From NCBI GenBank assembly GCA_029721435.1, contig CM056586.1:68969679-69033678 (forward strand): a stretch of DNA of 64,000 bases, in the 5' to 3' direction. Shown here in pieces: positions 44,114 through 56,055 of the stretch; within the stretch, counting starts at the first letter, position 1, and each line of letters begins with the position of its first letter. The position numbers and the translations under genes were made by a program. Below the pieces are notes generated by a model. The model was given only the letters and a program-made list of their open reading frames with translations, did no database searches and had not been told where the DNA came from. Source of the stretch: Gymnothorax reevesii. Taxonomy: Eukaryota; Chordata; Actinopteri; Anguilliformes; Muraenidae.

Positions 44114-45678
44114 CAACCCCAATTCCAAATAGTTGGGACAAAGTGTAAATTGTGAATAAAATCAAAACGCAGTGACTTTCAAGTCCCACCAGCCAGTATT
44201 TTATTCACAGTAGAACTGAGATAACATCGCAAAAGTTGGATCTGACAAATTTCACAATTTTATCCACAATACAAGCTCATTTCAAATTTGATGGCTGCTA
44301 CAGGTCTCAAAAAAGTTAGGACAGGGGCATGTTTACCATGGTGTAGCATCCCCTCTCCTTTTTAACACAGAGTGGAGGCGTCTGGGCATTGAGGAGACAA
44401 GTTTCCTTGTTTCCTTTAACCATTGGAATTTGATCCCACTCTTGTTTAATACAGGCTTCCAGCTGCTGGAGAGTTTTGGACGTTTGACGGACTTTTCATT
44501 TAATTATGCGCCAAATTTTCTCAATCGGTGAAAGATCTGGACTAGGCAGGCCAGTTCAGCACACGGACTCTTCTACTACAAAGCCGTGCTGTTGTAATAG
44601 CTGCAGTATGTGGTTTTGCATTGTTCTGCTGAAATACACAAGGTCTTTCCTGGAATAGATGTTGTCTGGAGGGGAGCATATGTTGCTCTTAAACCTTCAT
44701 ATACCTCTCAGCATTCATGGTGCTTTTTAAAACATGCAGGTATCCCACACCATATGCACTAATGCATCCCCATACCATGAGAGATGCTGGCTTTTGAACT
44801 GAACGCTGATAACAGGAGGGGTGGTCTATCTCCTCTTTAGCCCGGAGGACACGATGTCCTTGATTTCCAACAAGAATGTCAAATTTGGACTCGTCTGACC
44901 AAGGGCACTTTGCCACTGTGCTACAGTCCATTTTAAATGAGTCCTGGCCCCCAGAACACAGCGGTGCTTCTGAATCATGCTCAATAACGGCTTCCTTTTT
45001 GCATGAGAGGTGGCATCTGTGGACAGCACGGCGGACTGTGTTCACAGACAGTGGTTTCTTGAAGTATTCTTGGGCCCATTTAGTACTGTCAATGACAGAA
45101 TCATGCCGGCGAGTGATGCAGTGGCGTCTGAGGGCCCAAAGATCACGGGCTTCCAGTAAAGGTCTTCGGCCTTGTCCCTTACGCACAGAGAGTTTTCAAG
45201 TTTCTGTGAATCTTTTGATGATGTTATGCGCTGTCATTGATGAGACCTTCAAAGCCTTTGCAATTTGACGTTGAGGAACATTGTTTTTAAAGTATTCCAC
45301 AATTTTTTTACGCAAGCCTTCAAAAATTGGAGAGCCTCTAGCCATCTTCACTTCTGAGAGACTCAGCCTCCCTTTTATAGCCAATCAGGTTACACACCTG
45401 ATGACAGTGACTTAATTACTTGCTAAATGTTCTTTCAGCTGATTCTAATTGGTTCTTCAGCCCTTTTTTTAAGAACTTTTTTGAGGCCTGTTGCAGCCAG
45501 AAAATTTGAAATAAGTTAATTTTGTGGATAAAAATGTAAAATGTCTCAGTTTCAACATTTGAAATGTTATTCATGTTCTATTGTAAATAACATATTGGCT
45601 CATGTGATCTGAAAGTAATTGCATTTTGATTTTAGTCACAATTTACATTTTGTCCCAACTATTTTGGAATTGAGGTTG
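44114..45678 (-). mobile_element. Near-complete but inactive Tc1-like transposon (family B)
   Basis: The ends CAACCCCAATTCCAAATAGT / ACTATTTTGGAATTGAGGTT G pair as inverted repeats of about 45 bp; TA follows on the right. The - strand transposase starts MARGSPIFEGLRKKI (near 45345) with the helix-turn-helix VPQRQIAKALKVSSMTAHNI. An in-frame TGA interrupts it at 45193-45195, then it runs in the same frame through SDESKFD (first Asp) and [14 protein letters not shown] to a stop near 44689. Past a frameshift, the usual QQDNA motif reads QQNNAKPHTA, so the second catalytic Asp is Asn. Confidence 0.93.
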
Positions 45679-46462
45679 TATGATAATTCTCTGAATATTT
45701 TGTGATCTGTACCCTGGATAAGGTTCTCAAAACATTCTCAGAATTTTGCTGTCAGATAGTTTCACCAGTGTTTCACGAGTGCAGCAAAGTCAAAGGTGCG
45801 TGACATCATCTGTCACTAAATCACGTGACTATCATCACTGATAGAAGTGGGATGAGACCTTTCAACCCAAGGAGAGTAGTACAGCAGCACTTCTGGCCCA
45901 TGTGACTTATTCTTGTTTTATTTGTAAATGGAGGATACTGCGATGTCCTGTAGAGTGATAAGCACTGTCAGTCTGTCAATCATAAGTTGCAGTATAACAC
46001 TACTTTTCCCTTTAGCTAGTTTTTCCTCAGTAACCATACAATAAGAGTTCAGCTCAGCATGTAGAGTGTCTGTCTCTCATATGGAAAATTGTGGGACTGA
46101 ATGCAGTCAGCAGTTGCCATGATAATGACTACATTGCTATCTTTTCTTTGTGGCAGGTCAGCTCACGGACTGTGATACCGCTAATTGCGACCGTGAATGC
46201 CTTTCATCTACAGGATGTCTTCTGATACAGGCATGGTTAAAGTAAGAAGGAGGTAAGCTTGTCTTACTTACATCTTGAGTTCTGTGCCATCTCTGATCAA
46301 AGCAGCTGGATCAGAGGGCTGAGCTCAGAAGCTGTGCTACTCGTCAAGTATGCAAAGTTACGGCTTTTATTATAAAGAGTGATTAAAACACATCTGTCTG
46401 ATAAAAAGTAATGAGAGGAAATATTCCTCCATGGAAGCAGCCAGTTAGTGAGCCATGCTACC
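45679..46462. other. Intergenic, nothing recognised
   Basis: No gene or clear repeat is seen. An acceptor-like GTGGCAG near 46157 precedes a short open frame without homology. Confidence 0.45.
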
Positions 46463-46580
46463 GCTGCCCTGCGGGAGCTCTTTTAAACAAGTTGCCACGT
46501 GATAGGTTTTCAACAGCATCTGACTTTGATATCTTACATCATTGGGCAACAATATTTGCCCACAGCCCTGAAAGGGTTAA
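46463..46580. mobile_element. TTAA MITE family copy 1
   Basis: CTGCGGGAGCTCTTTTAAAC, GATAGGTTTTCAACAGCATC, GATATCTTACATCATTGGGC and GAAAGGGTTAA in order. Also seen at 54.2 and 60.9 kb, in part at 9.9 kb, and rearranged at 48.7 kb. Confidence 0.8.
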
Positions 46581-47357
46581 ATGATGCAGTACAACTTCTA
46601 CTATAGTATGAGGCCAGGGGCTGACTGGAGACAGTAGTTTGTGGGTATGTAGCAACTGCTTGATTGTTGCACCCACAAAAATATAGTGAGTGCGCCATTG
46701 CTACACTTTAAATGGCTGTTCCACAACGCACTTTTTCCAGAGTTGGCAGCCTTTGTTTATATGACTTATTTTACAGCAATACAGACTTTCTGAAAAAATT
46801 ATGCCAATGCCCTCTCTTCTGGGAAAGCCTCAGGAACACTCACTGGGGGTCCCTGGGGAACACTTACTATATTTGCTGGTTTTTGTCCCAACCGCAAATT
46901 GAAATAAATTTAAAGAATCAGTATATACCATATGGACCCTTAAAAAGTAACGGGTGTTGCAATGATTTAGCGGTCTAGGAGAAATTGAAAGAAGGTATTT
47001 ACTTTTTAGATTTAATTCCTGGTGTTGAATACCGTTGGTGTTTTCTTTTTCTTTAATGAAATAAAATGATATTTAGAATTCCTGTCATTACACAGTTTCT
47101 CTAAACTCCATCCTTCAGCAATAAACTATAGGAATCAGACGTCTAGCCTAGTTAATTGCATGTGATACAGAATTATAATCATTCAGGCATTTACACTGTT
47201 AGCTATGCATCTTCTTCATGGTTGGACCATCTGCTGTCGTCATGAGAAGCTCTCGATGTTCACAAACAAATGTCACTAGTAAATGGGGAATAAGTTCATG
47301 CATAACGCCGGCTGCGCAAGACTATTTTGAGTCACAGAGAGGAGGGGCTATTTGCAT

Positions 47358-47359
<2 letters not shown>

Positions 47360-47393
<34 letters not shown>
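47360..47393. repeat. (GA)n microsatellite
   Basis: About 17 GA dinucleotides. Confidence 0.95.
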
Positions 47394-47401
<8 letters not shown>

Positions 47402-47734
47402 ACAATTATGTTGAAAAACATCCCACAGAAACATACGGCTGCATGTGTAGCTTAGTTTAACTAGTGGTACCCAAACTGTTTTTTTTGCCCAACTCCTACT
47501 GAAAAATTTTAACAAGCTGTTCATTTTTCTTAAATTGATTTTCATATTTTGAGTGATTGTTTGTCCTTGTGAACCACCTCATGACAAAAAGGATTCTCTG
47601 TTTTGTGGTTTTTGGGGTTCCTTTTGGCCCAGCGTGCTCCGCTTGAGTTGGTGTTTTTAGTGTGTGTGTGTTTGTGTGTTTGCGTATGATTGAATCTGAA
47701 GAAGAGAGTTGGGTTTGGGTTCTGCACGCCTGAA

Positions 47735-48033
47735 TTAAGCATCAAAGGGCCCCGCTAATGATTCTCCTTTTAATCCTTTGCCTTTTGGTGCTTCGGCCTC
47801 CTTCGTCTCAATAAACAAAACCCAAGTGGGTAACTGACGTAAAGTAGGATGATCCTGGCACACAGTCCACAGAGAGAAATCGATAGGTCTCCCAGCAATT
47901 TTCCTAAAATCCCTTTTAGCAGCTCTTTCATGTTGTTTCTGAGGACTGTCTGATATCCAGGGCACTCAAAGATGGTGTGTAGAGAAGTACTGAGGAACAT
48001 AACCTGAGCATTGAAAAAGAAAGCCCTACTCAT
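47735..48033 (-). pseudogene. Possible retrotransposon C-terminal remnant
   Basis: The - strand reads SLHTIFECPGYQTVLRNNMK and LLKGILGKLLGD, with a frameshift. The H...C pattern followed by PGYQ resembles the zinc-binding C-terminus of some non-LTR retrotransposon proteins. This is a guess from pattern only. Confidence 0.25.
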
Positions 48034-48691
48034 CCTAATGGAAATCTTATCCTAACTTTAATGTTCTCAAAAAACAAAATTGCAGAATGCGCATGATTAA
48101 TTTTTTTCTTTGACTTGCAAAGTCAACATGGCACAAGCGTTTAATGTTTTTTCATTTGCTTTTATCACTCCACCTCCACCACAACCTCCAATAACCATCT
48201 TTCTATTTCAATATAAATATTTTACATGCATTGGACTCTGGCCTGTCCTGTGGGTTATGTCGTTATATCCAGACCTTTCAAACATCCCGGACCGCAGCTT
48301 CACTGAATGGCTAAAATGTGTTTTGCCATCCTGGATGCAGTCATTGGAGGAGAGTACCCCATGGGGGGCAACTTAAATCATACTGGACAAATTTGACAGA
48401 TAATGGTGGAAGTTAAGCCCAGGACCTGTCTGAACTTCACCGTCTCAACTAGAGTTTACAATTATTCTGAGATTTCTGTGATCTGATTGATTCTGCAGCA
48501 GCATTTGCTGGAAATATGCAGAAAAAAGCAGGTGCTTCCATGCAGGTACACTGAATGATACGATAAACCAATGAGCATCCTATCGTTATCTGTTGCACAT
48601 AAAGAATTGCTGATATATGAAACAGCTGAAATGGCCCAGCTGACCTGGGTTTCAGAGCATGACTGCCGAAGGAAAATATACAGCGCATTCA

Positions 48692-49101
48692 TTAACCCTT
48701 AGAGCGCTAAAATACAGCTATTGCTGCTCAATGATGTAAGATAACAAAATTAAAGGCGCAGGGGAGCTCTTTTAAACAAGTTGCCACACGATAGGTTTTT
48801 AACAGCACGATAATTAAAGATGGAGTCCCATGAAGGGTGTGTTCTGACCCAAACTATGAATCCACCAGAGAAACCTGTGATATCAATTTTCTTTATGACA
48901 AAAAATCATATATTTTACATTTTTTCGTTTTTGGGAGGGGCTATCCTTTCTGGGTGCTCCTCTGGTGGATTCATGAGCCCCATGGGGTGGTTTATCGATG
49001 CTCAAAATTGTTTTGACATTGGTGGTTTTGGCCAGAAAATGCCCTTAATGGGACTCCACCTTAATATTTTAAAAAATGTATTTTGGCATTCTAAGGGTTA
49101 A
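48692..49101. mobile_element. TTAA-flanked MITE (outer of a nested pair)
   Basis: Left TTAACCCTTAGAGCGCTAAA ATACA; right TGTATTTTGGCATTCTAAGG GTTAA. These are inverted repeats including TTAA on each side (48692-48695 and 49098-49101), as in piggyBac-type elements. Its left part is related, in inverted order, to the TTAA MITE family at 46.5 kb. Confidence 0.85.
48814..49064. mobile_element. TTAA-flanked MITE (inner, nested)
   Basis: TTAA at 48814-48817 and 49061-49064 bracket an element with ends AGATGGAGTCCCATGAAGGG and CCCTTAATGGGACTCCACC, which are inverted repeats. A second inner pair is AATCCACCAGAG / CTCTGGTGGATT. It lies wholly inside the outer MITE. Confidence 0.85.
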
Positions 49102-52096
49102 TATTGGTGTAAGCGCTGCCACTTTCGAGAGTCGAAAAATAAGGACCAAAAAGGACAGGGGGAATATACAGATACATATGAAAATACATGAAATGCCTAT
49201 TTTTATATCATTATTTTTATAATCTTATATGCTTTTCTATCATTTTCTCATATGAGCTTTTACATTTTACATTATAAAATGAATTGAAAGTGAATTGTTT
49301 AGACTAAATTACTGCATTATTGGCCCAGGCCTATAGTCTACCACTCATCCATTGTGTTATCGAATGAGAGTAAATCTGATGAACATTTTCCAACATCAAT
49401 GCGTAATGAAATACTTTTTCCTATTATTAAGATTCTGGATATATATACATCTATAATTTGCATTTTTTCGTCTTTAAAATAAAAATGGTTTCCATAGTCC
49501 CTCTCATGTGGATAACTTGGTTCTCTCCCACGCTTGATCTCTGACACACATCCATGCGCAGCAGAAAATGCTCCATGGTGCAATTTATAGTGCATCTAGA
49601 AGGCATCTCTGGCAACGTACTCTAGCCATGAACACTGTTCCACACATTCATGGCGATACACTTTTTAGGAGGACCAGAAGCAGGCAAAGAGGCCGTTTCA
49701 GTCCTGCACTATGGCATTTCCGAGTACATGGCTCGCGCAAATAGTGTCTGTGTAACTAAGCAACTAACATGTGACACACAGAGGCAGTTCTAGAGGCTCT
49801 AGGGGCCCCAGTCAAAAAAACTTTATGAGGTCCTTCAGATGCCCCCCCCTCCTCCCCCCCCCAACCCCACCCCACCGCTTTCACCCAGAGGTTCCCAAAA
49901 TTACTTTCTTGAATATGAAACACAGCATAGAAAATGATTTTTGCTTTTATTATTGGGTCACAGTCTCCTTACATGAAGCGCTGCACAAATTTACGCAAAA
50001 ATCTGTCAGACAATCCGACTACATGTTGGTAATTCTTTTATTTACTGTTGGCTCTAAAAAATTTTCTTTCACTTTAAAATTTCAAAATCATTGTGTTCAA
50101 CATCATTGTACATCCAGGGAATTTTTTGTCCAGCAGTAGCAGGACACCCTCATGCAACCCGAGTGAATGCTAAACGAAGAGTGAAGAAACATTAATGTGA
50201 GGGGTTGACTAGCAAAACCTGCTTAGTCAAGTTTTGAAAATAAATCCGCCATCTCCCTTAACCTCTCTTTCAGGTACCTGCGCATGTCCCACTGATAGCT
50301 CCACTTTCAAAGCCTACTAAATGATGTTATAAATTTTAACAAAAAAGCAAAAGTCTGCCAAAACCCACCAAGTCAATGAAGAAAACTTTCCTCAAATTCT
50401 GTTAAGTCATCAGCCAATGTGGAAACATGATCTCGTTTTCATTTGCTGGAAGGAACCAATCAATCGAGCTTTTATAGCCTGTTCAGCTTTTGCCTTCTAT
50501 AACGCCAACTGTTTTGGGCAGTTCAGAAAAGTTTGGTGATAGTGATACCATAAAAGGGGGATTTAAACCCATGGACTCATGTTTTTGTTGTCGTTGTCAT
50601 AGCAGCTATTCAACCACTCTGCTGTCCACAGCATTGAGTTGCATGTAGAGTGGGTCCTGAGTCAAATACCTTCACCTATTGAGCAACGGGGCTGGTTTAA
50701 ACACTGTCAAAACCGCAAAGTTTCCTCATGGATTATGTCTGCAAGGCTAATAGTTTCAGTATAGTGAAAATTGGTATCTATGGAAAATAATTTCTATGCC
50801 TACCAAAGAAATCAGATTTTTCTAAAAAATGGACCAACTTCACTTAGAAGGCTTTGCAAGTGGACTCCTCATGTGCGCTTCATTGGATTTATTTTTTTAT
50901 TATTTTTTTTTCATAATTAGGCTTTAGAGGATGTTAACACCCATAAATATGCCTGCAACCATGGTGATGTTGTCTTGGTTGTTCTGCAAGTGAGTTCCCT
51001 CCATCGAAACAGACAGCAATGCTGCTCTACAAATGGGGTACCAGTCATCACCATTGTTGGTGAGCGGTCCTATGCCAGCTGTTGGGGTGGGGGGTGGGGG
51101 TCAGCCCCACATCCACAGCCCAACCATTCTGAGCCTCCACATTAAGCTACAAAGAAAAACTATTGTCTTCATGACGTTACTCATATCGACTCCGCTAACA
51201 CAAAGGGCTATATCTTACACCCAGCGCGAGGCGGTGCTGAGCGTGACACAAGTGTCTTTGCTAGTTTGTGACTGGCGCAGCTGTCAATTTCCTGTCCAGC
51301 GCACAGTTTTCTTTAAAAGCAAATAAATTTGCGCCAAACTGACTGCCCATGGGCATGTTGGTCTTAAAGTGAGGCGAGTTCAGGCGCATTGATGGCACTG
51401 ATACAGCAGAGAGCAATTTCGCACAACTGAGTAGCAAAAACCTGGACTAAAGTCAATTGTTAATTTTTTGACTGCCACTTTAAGGGCACATAGTAAAATA
51501 ATATTATGTGCCTTTCTAGACGAGTACACAGCACGCATACATTCTGCTTGTTACATACCACACGGGGCAGAGCAGTGGCGCCCAACCATGCAAATGATTA
51601 AAAATTAACAGATTATGATGAGGAAGATCACAGTCAAGATATTTAAAAATATACATGCCAGTATGGTTAGTGCGACTGAGGTCCCCACATCAGGCTATTT
51701 AAATCATAAGGGAACCTGTTCTATCAGGTAATTTGGGATTGAACAAGCTGACTTCATCAACCTGGGTCCTCTGAGTGTGAATTAGCTGCATTCGGGGTGT
51801 CATGGGAGCCAACATTTTACAGAGGATCGTTAGTAACATTAATAATTTTCAGGTCTGATGAAGCATTGCACGTGAGGCCCAGCATCTCTTTGTTCTGTGT
51901 GTGTCAGTTGTTTGCCCGTGTTTGGTGTTTATTTGTATATATTTGTACTGAAATATTGTGCTCATGCCTGCTGTATTTGTTTTGAGTGACGATGTCGTTG
52001 CCTTTACACATTTCTCGTTATTTTTTCTCTCCTCCGTCTCACTCTCACTTTAGTCTTTGTCTCTCTCTCTCTGCCCCGGCCCCTCTGCTGAACCAG
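49102..52096. other. Intergenic, nothing firm
   Basis: No recognised gene. There is a poly-C stretch near 49840-49875 and G-rich runs at 51082-51100. A short exon-like piece at 50932-50992 is noted under rejected items. Confidence 0.4.
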
Positions 52097-52231
52097 CACC
52101 AGCGCACCCCGCGCCGACGAGCCCGGCAACCCAAACGGCTCGACAGTCTCAAGCGCCGCCCGCACTACAAACAGCTAAACCTGAGTTCAAAGCGGCAGCA
52201 AAGCTTTTTGTCTGACTTTGTTTCCAGATGA
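52097..52231 (+). CDS. Candidate terminal exon resembling the class III myosin tail
   Basis: A strong acceptor (long CT tract, then GCTGAACCAG, with a second in-frame CAG six bases later) precedes an open frame HQRTPRRRARQPKRLDSL, then PHYKQLN, ending FVSR and TGA. AATAAA lies at 52239-52244. GC content and CpG density rise sharply over this segment. The pattern PRRR..QPK.L.S...Y.QLN resembles, from memory, the C-terminal tail of vertebrate MYO3 proteins, and MYO3B lies beyond UBR3 in mammals. Against this, I see no kinase, motor or IQ exons between 23.5 and 52 kb, so this may be an orphan exon, a gene remnant or chance. Confidence 0.3.
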   Translation, partial: HQRTPRRRARQPKRLDSLKRRPHYKQLNLSSKRQQSFLSDFVSR

Positions 52232-52849
52232 TAATACAAATAAATCTACCTGTGCCAGACCCTGCAGCCCCGCCCCACCCCACCCGACGCTCTTCTGCGG
52301 CTCGTCCTGAACATGTGCTCACCCTCTTTATCTACCACTTTCATGTCAGGATGTCTGCCGTCACGGTGAATAATTGATGTGGTTTATCAAAGCCGAGCAA
52401 GATGCCTGCTTCATCAGGCTCACTCCAGCCCTTTGATCAAAAAATTATGCTGTGACTTCTGATATTATCAGCATCTGTTTGCATTCAACACAAAATCACT
52501 TTGAATTAAAAATTAATGCCTCTCTGCTCTTCCCTTCGCTGTATGCTCTTGGCCCCGTCTACAGAGAGCTCCGGATTACCAGGGGAGCAAGAAAAAGCAA
52601 AGAAAATTCCAGAAAATAACTCCTTTCCCGCTCTCAGCACAGAGAAGGGCTTTCAGCGTACAGCTCCAGCGAAGGAACAACAAGCGTCTCCTCACAAACA
52701 TTTGTTTATTTTAATTTTACCGCATTATTCCTGAAGGAAACGGAAAAATGAAGAGTTACTGAATACGCGGAAGTGAAGTACAACTTACTGAGGTATTAAA
52801 GTCTGGTTCATCTGTTTAGACATTGAAGGGAGAATATGTACATTCAGGT

Positions 52850-53560
52850 CCATAAATATTTGGATGGTGACACATTTTTCATCGTGTTGGCCGTGTATGC
52901 CAGGACTTATGACTTTGGATTTGAAATGAATAGATCAAGACGGGCTTGAAAGGTAAATTCCAGCTTCACTTAAGTTTAATTAAGCCTTTATTTATTTCCC
53001 TGTAGGTATTTCAAAAATTTCTGTTAATAATCTCCATCATTTAAAGCCCCAAATGTATTTGGACAAACAAACAAAACGCAACATTAAAGGTCCCATATAA
53101 ATACACGATTGCCAATAATTGCAAGTTCAGTACGTTGAAATCTTTGCAATCTGGATCCCACTGACATCACCAGATGCTGGTCTCTTCGCTGGCGATGTTC
53201 AGCCAGACCTTCACTCCAGCTGTTTTTAGTTCCTGTTTGTGCTTGAGGTTTTTTTTTTCACTCCGCAAATGAAATGCATATCCTATGGGATTTACGCCCA
53301 ATTAACTTCAAAAGTCCTGGGTTACTCTTGCAGCATGCTTCTTGTCATTCTCCATCAGTACTGCAATGCGCCATCCGATGATTTTTGATGCATCTGGCTG
53401 AATCTGAGCAGGTAATATAACCCTATTCAAGTCAGAATTCATCCTGCTGCTTTTGTGAGCAGAAACATCATAAGTAAATTTGTGGGAACTAGTTCTATTG
53501 GCAGCCATATGCACCTACACATGACCGGACTTCACAGATGAGGAGGTATATTTTGAGCCA
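52850..53560 (-). mobile_element. Tc1-like relic (family C)
   Basis: The end GGTCCATAAATATTTGGATG GTGACAC is at the left. The - strand near 53514-53308 encodes YDVSAHKSSRMNSDLNRVIL, PAQIQPDASKIIG and VLMENDKKHAARVTQDF, where the Asp motif (usually QMDNDPKH) is altered to LMENDKKH. The right part is interrupted near a SINE. Confidence 0.85.
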
Positions 53561-53633
53561 TTCTCCATACTTTCCTTGTCCCCTCGTCCTGACGCGAGTC
53601 GATCTTTCTCATCAGTCTGTATAATGTTATTTC

Positions 53634-53938
53634 AGAACTCCGTCCATTCTCTATACCTGCTTATTCCTCACAACGGTAACGGGGAGCTGGAGCCTATCCC
53701 AGCTGACTACGGGCGAAGGCAGGGACCCACCCTGGACAGCTCACCAGTTCATCTAACACACTCATACCTATGGGCAATTCAGTGTCTCCTGATATGCATG
53801 TCTTTGGATTGTGGGTAGAGACCCGGAGGAAACCCACGGCACACAGAAAGGCCCCAAGCCAGATTCGAACCTTCGACCTTCTTGCTGTGAGGCGACAATG
53901 CTAAACCACTGCGCCACCGTGCAGCCCCCTGTTTCATG
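53634..53938 (-). mobile_element. tRNA-derived SINE with GGGATAGGCTCC tail
   Basis: Read on the - strand, the head is GCACGGTGGCGCAGTGGTTT (box A) followed by AAGGTTCGAATCTGG (box B), then the spacer with TTTCCTCCGGGTCTC, and the common fish tail GGGATAGGCTCCAGCTCCC. The left end carries GGTATAGAGAATGGACGG. It sits within or at the end of the family C Tc1 relic. Confidence 0.85.
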
Positions 53939-54201
53939 GAACCAGCCATTCTGCTCTGATGTTTGCTGTTTGATAGGGAAGCGCGCAGCGGCAAGTAGAA
54001 CATATTTTTCACCTGCTTCAAATTGTTTATATTCTCTTGCCCAAAGTTACTTAGACCTCTACTGCCATTGAAATTCAGGCTAGTTTAAAGGCACTAGCTA
54101 AAATATCTGAGAGGTGAAAGAAAGTGTGTTATCTTACCATGTTAGCGGATTGAGAGTAACTTAAAGCTTATAACAATGATATGACTCCATACGAATTTAT
54201 C

Positions 54202-54315
54202 CTTAACTTTCTTTCGCAGGGCAGCTCTTTTAAACTCTTTTAAAGTTTCCACGACAGCACACGATGATTTAATGTATAATTTTTTGAAAAATAATTTCAG
54301 CCCTCTAAGGGTTAA
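54202..54315. mobile_element. TTAA MITE family copy 2
   Basis: TTAACTTTCTTTCGCAGGGC, AGCTCTTTTAAACTC and CTCTAAGGGTTAA. It is bounded by TTAA on both sides and more diverged in the centre. Confidence 0.7.
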
Positions 54316-55544
54316 TAATAATGTCTGGCCTCAAAGGGCAAAAAACACTAGCATTGTTCTGTTTCCAAAAGTTCAAAGTGAGTGGCTGACTTACACTCTT
54401 TCAGTTGCAGTCTTTTCAAATGCGGTCTGGATTGATGCAGATTAAGCTATTTTGAGATGCCCAAGTTTCTGGTTTCTCTGTATTATTCAGCATAGATTTG
54501 AACACTCATAAATTAATCATGCATAAACAATGAAACATCGACTGTCAGTTGCACGCAGAAACATTTTGCCAGCAGATTTGCCCATGAGCTCCTCAACTTG
54601 GTATCTGCCTGGTGTTATTGACCCTGAGTGGACTAAAGCAAACGTTACTCAGCTTGTGGTTGCTTAATGCTATTAAATATGAAGCATAGTTTTTTGCAAA
54701 AGAATGGCATCAGAAAAAATATGTTCCTTTGGAGAAACCTTTAATTTTATCACTTATTTGCTTTTATCCTCCGCTGTTGGAATGCAGATTGATGGAAATC
54801 AGAGCATGAAATTGTGATTAGCCCCTCGCAGTGTTTGTACGGGACGGAGTGCTGGGGGACTTGGCACGGCGAAAGGTAACCTGTTCAGTTGGGCCTTGGT
54901 GCCTCTTTCCCAGATGGCTGGACCAGCTGCCTTTGAATAAATGCTGGGTGTTTGACAGCGTGAGAATAACTGAGGTCTAGTTCTAGGTCAAAATGCAAAA
55001 TGGAAAAATCTGTCAAACTACTACAGCCAGGAGGCAGTTGAAAAGATTACCATCACCTTACAAAATGCCACGCCAGAGGGAGATTAACCGACTGAAAAAA
55101 GGAACTGATTTTAAACATTTGACTCAAATTGTAGAATTGGCTTAGGAGCTACCCCTAACAGGTAAATATGAGCACTGAAATACTCACACATGCAACCTTT
55201 TTTGTAAGCCAAACAAATACACTATTTACAATATTTTATTTTCTTGAAACACCCCTGTTATTAACACACAAAACAACAATTGCAAAATAACATGTGAAAG
55301 GAATTTCATGCAAATGGCTGTTCATTTGAGTATCATAAAAGTACAATCATTTAGGGTATTCCATTCATGTTATACTGCCTGGCCAAGAAAAGTTTCCATT
55401 TGGATTTAAATAAGCAAATGTTGAAAAGCCTGTGACTGAGGGTGTTTCCACAGCAGGGACTTGGGCACGGACCTGAGTACACTTGACCCCAAAGTCCCGG
55501 TCATTTGGGGGTACGAAACAATCCCGATACAACTAATTATATCC
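54316..55544. other. Intergenic, nothing recognised
   Basis: AT-rich sequence with no gene or repeat that I can name. Confidence 0.5.
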
Positions 55545-56055
55545 TCGAACGCCGAACGTTGTTTCGGGGATATTATGTTTTTGGTCCGACCGCCGCCCTA
55601 TGTGTTAATGCGATAACTTCAGTAATATTTCAATTAGAAATTTCATGTTTTAATGTATCATAAAGAGGAAGAACTGATTCGATTTTGGACAATTTACAAT
55701 TTCTAAGTGGGCCACCAGGGGCCAAAAACTGAAAAATCACTGTTTTTATCATATCTCTGGAAATATTTGTCCGATTGACCTCATATCAAGTGCAAATGAA
55801 AGGTCATGACCTGAGGATGTGTCCCACGATGACATTATACCTGTTTGGTTCAATACTTTGCCACCAGGTGAAGCTTTGTGATGGAAAATTACCATTTTGG
55901 CCATATCTTCAGAACCATTTGTCCGACTGACCTGAAATTAAGTTCAAATGAAAGGCCATGACCTCAGGGGCTTTATATTGTATTGGGTCTATTCGAGGAT
56001 TGGGGAATTGGAGGCATTCGGAGATATACCCCAAGCCGTCACCTCCGACGGCATA
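55545..56055. repeat. Interspersed repeat with an internal ~160-bp duplication
   Basis: It starts ATCCTCGAACGCC, GGGGATATTATG and GTCCGACCGCC, and ends TACCCCAAGCCG. Inside, TATCTCTGGAAATATTTGTC CGATTGACCTCAT recurs as TATCTTCAGAACCATTTGTC CGACTGACCTGAA, each followed by GCAAATGAAAGGTCATGACC-like sequence. Possibly related to the repeats at 15.6 and 42.2 kb. Confidence 0.65.

Noticed and set aside
50932..50992. A 62-nt exon-like piece (TTTAG before, GTGAGT after) reading DVNTHKYACNHGDVVLVVLQ
   Set aside because: The donor is good, but no family is recognised and no neighbouring exon fits; one such site is expected by chance in this much sequence.
23535..52000. A complete MYO3B gene between UBR3 and the 52.1-kb candidate exon
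   Set aside because: Expected kinase (GKGTYG, HRDVKGNN, GTPFWMAPE) and motor (GESGAGKT) motifs were not seen in any frame I read. Synteny alone is not enough.
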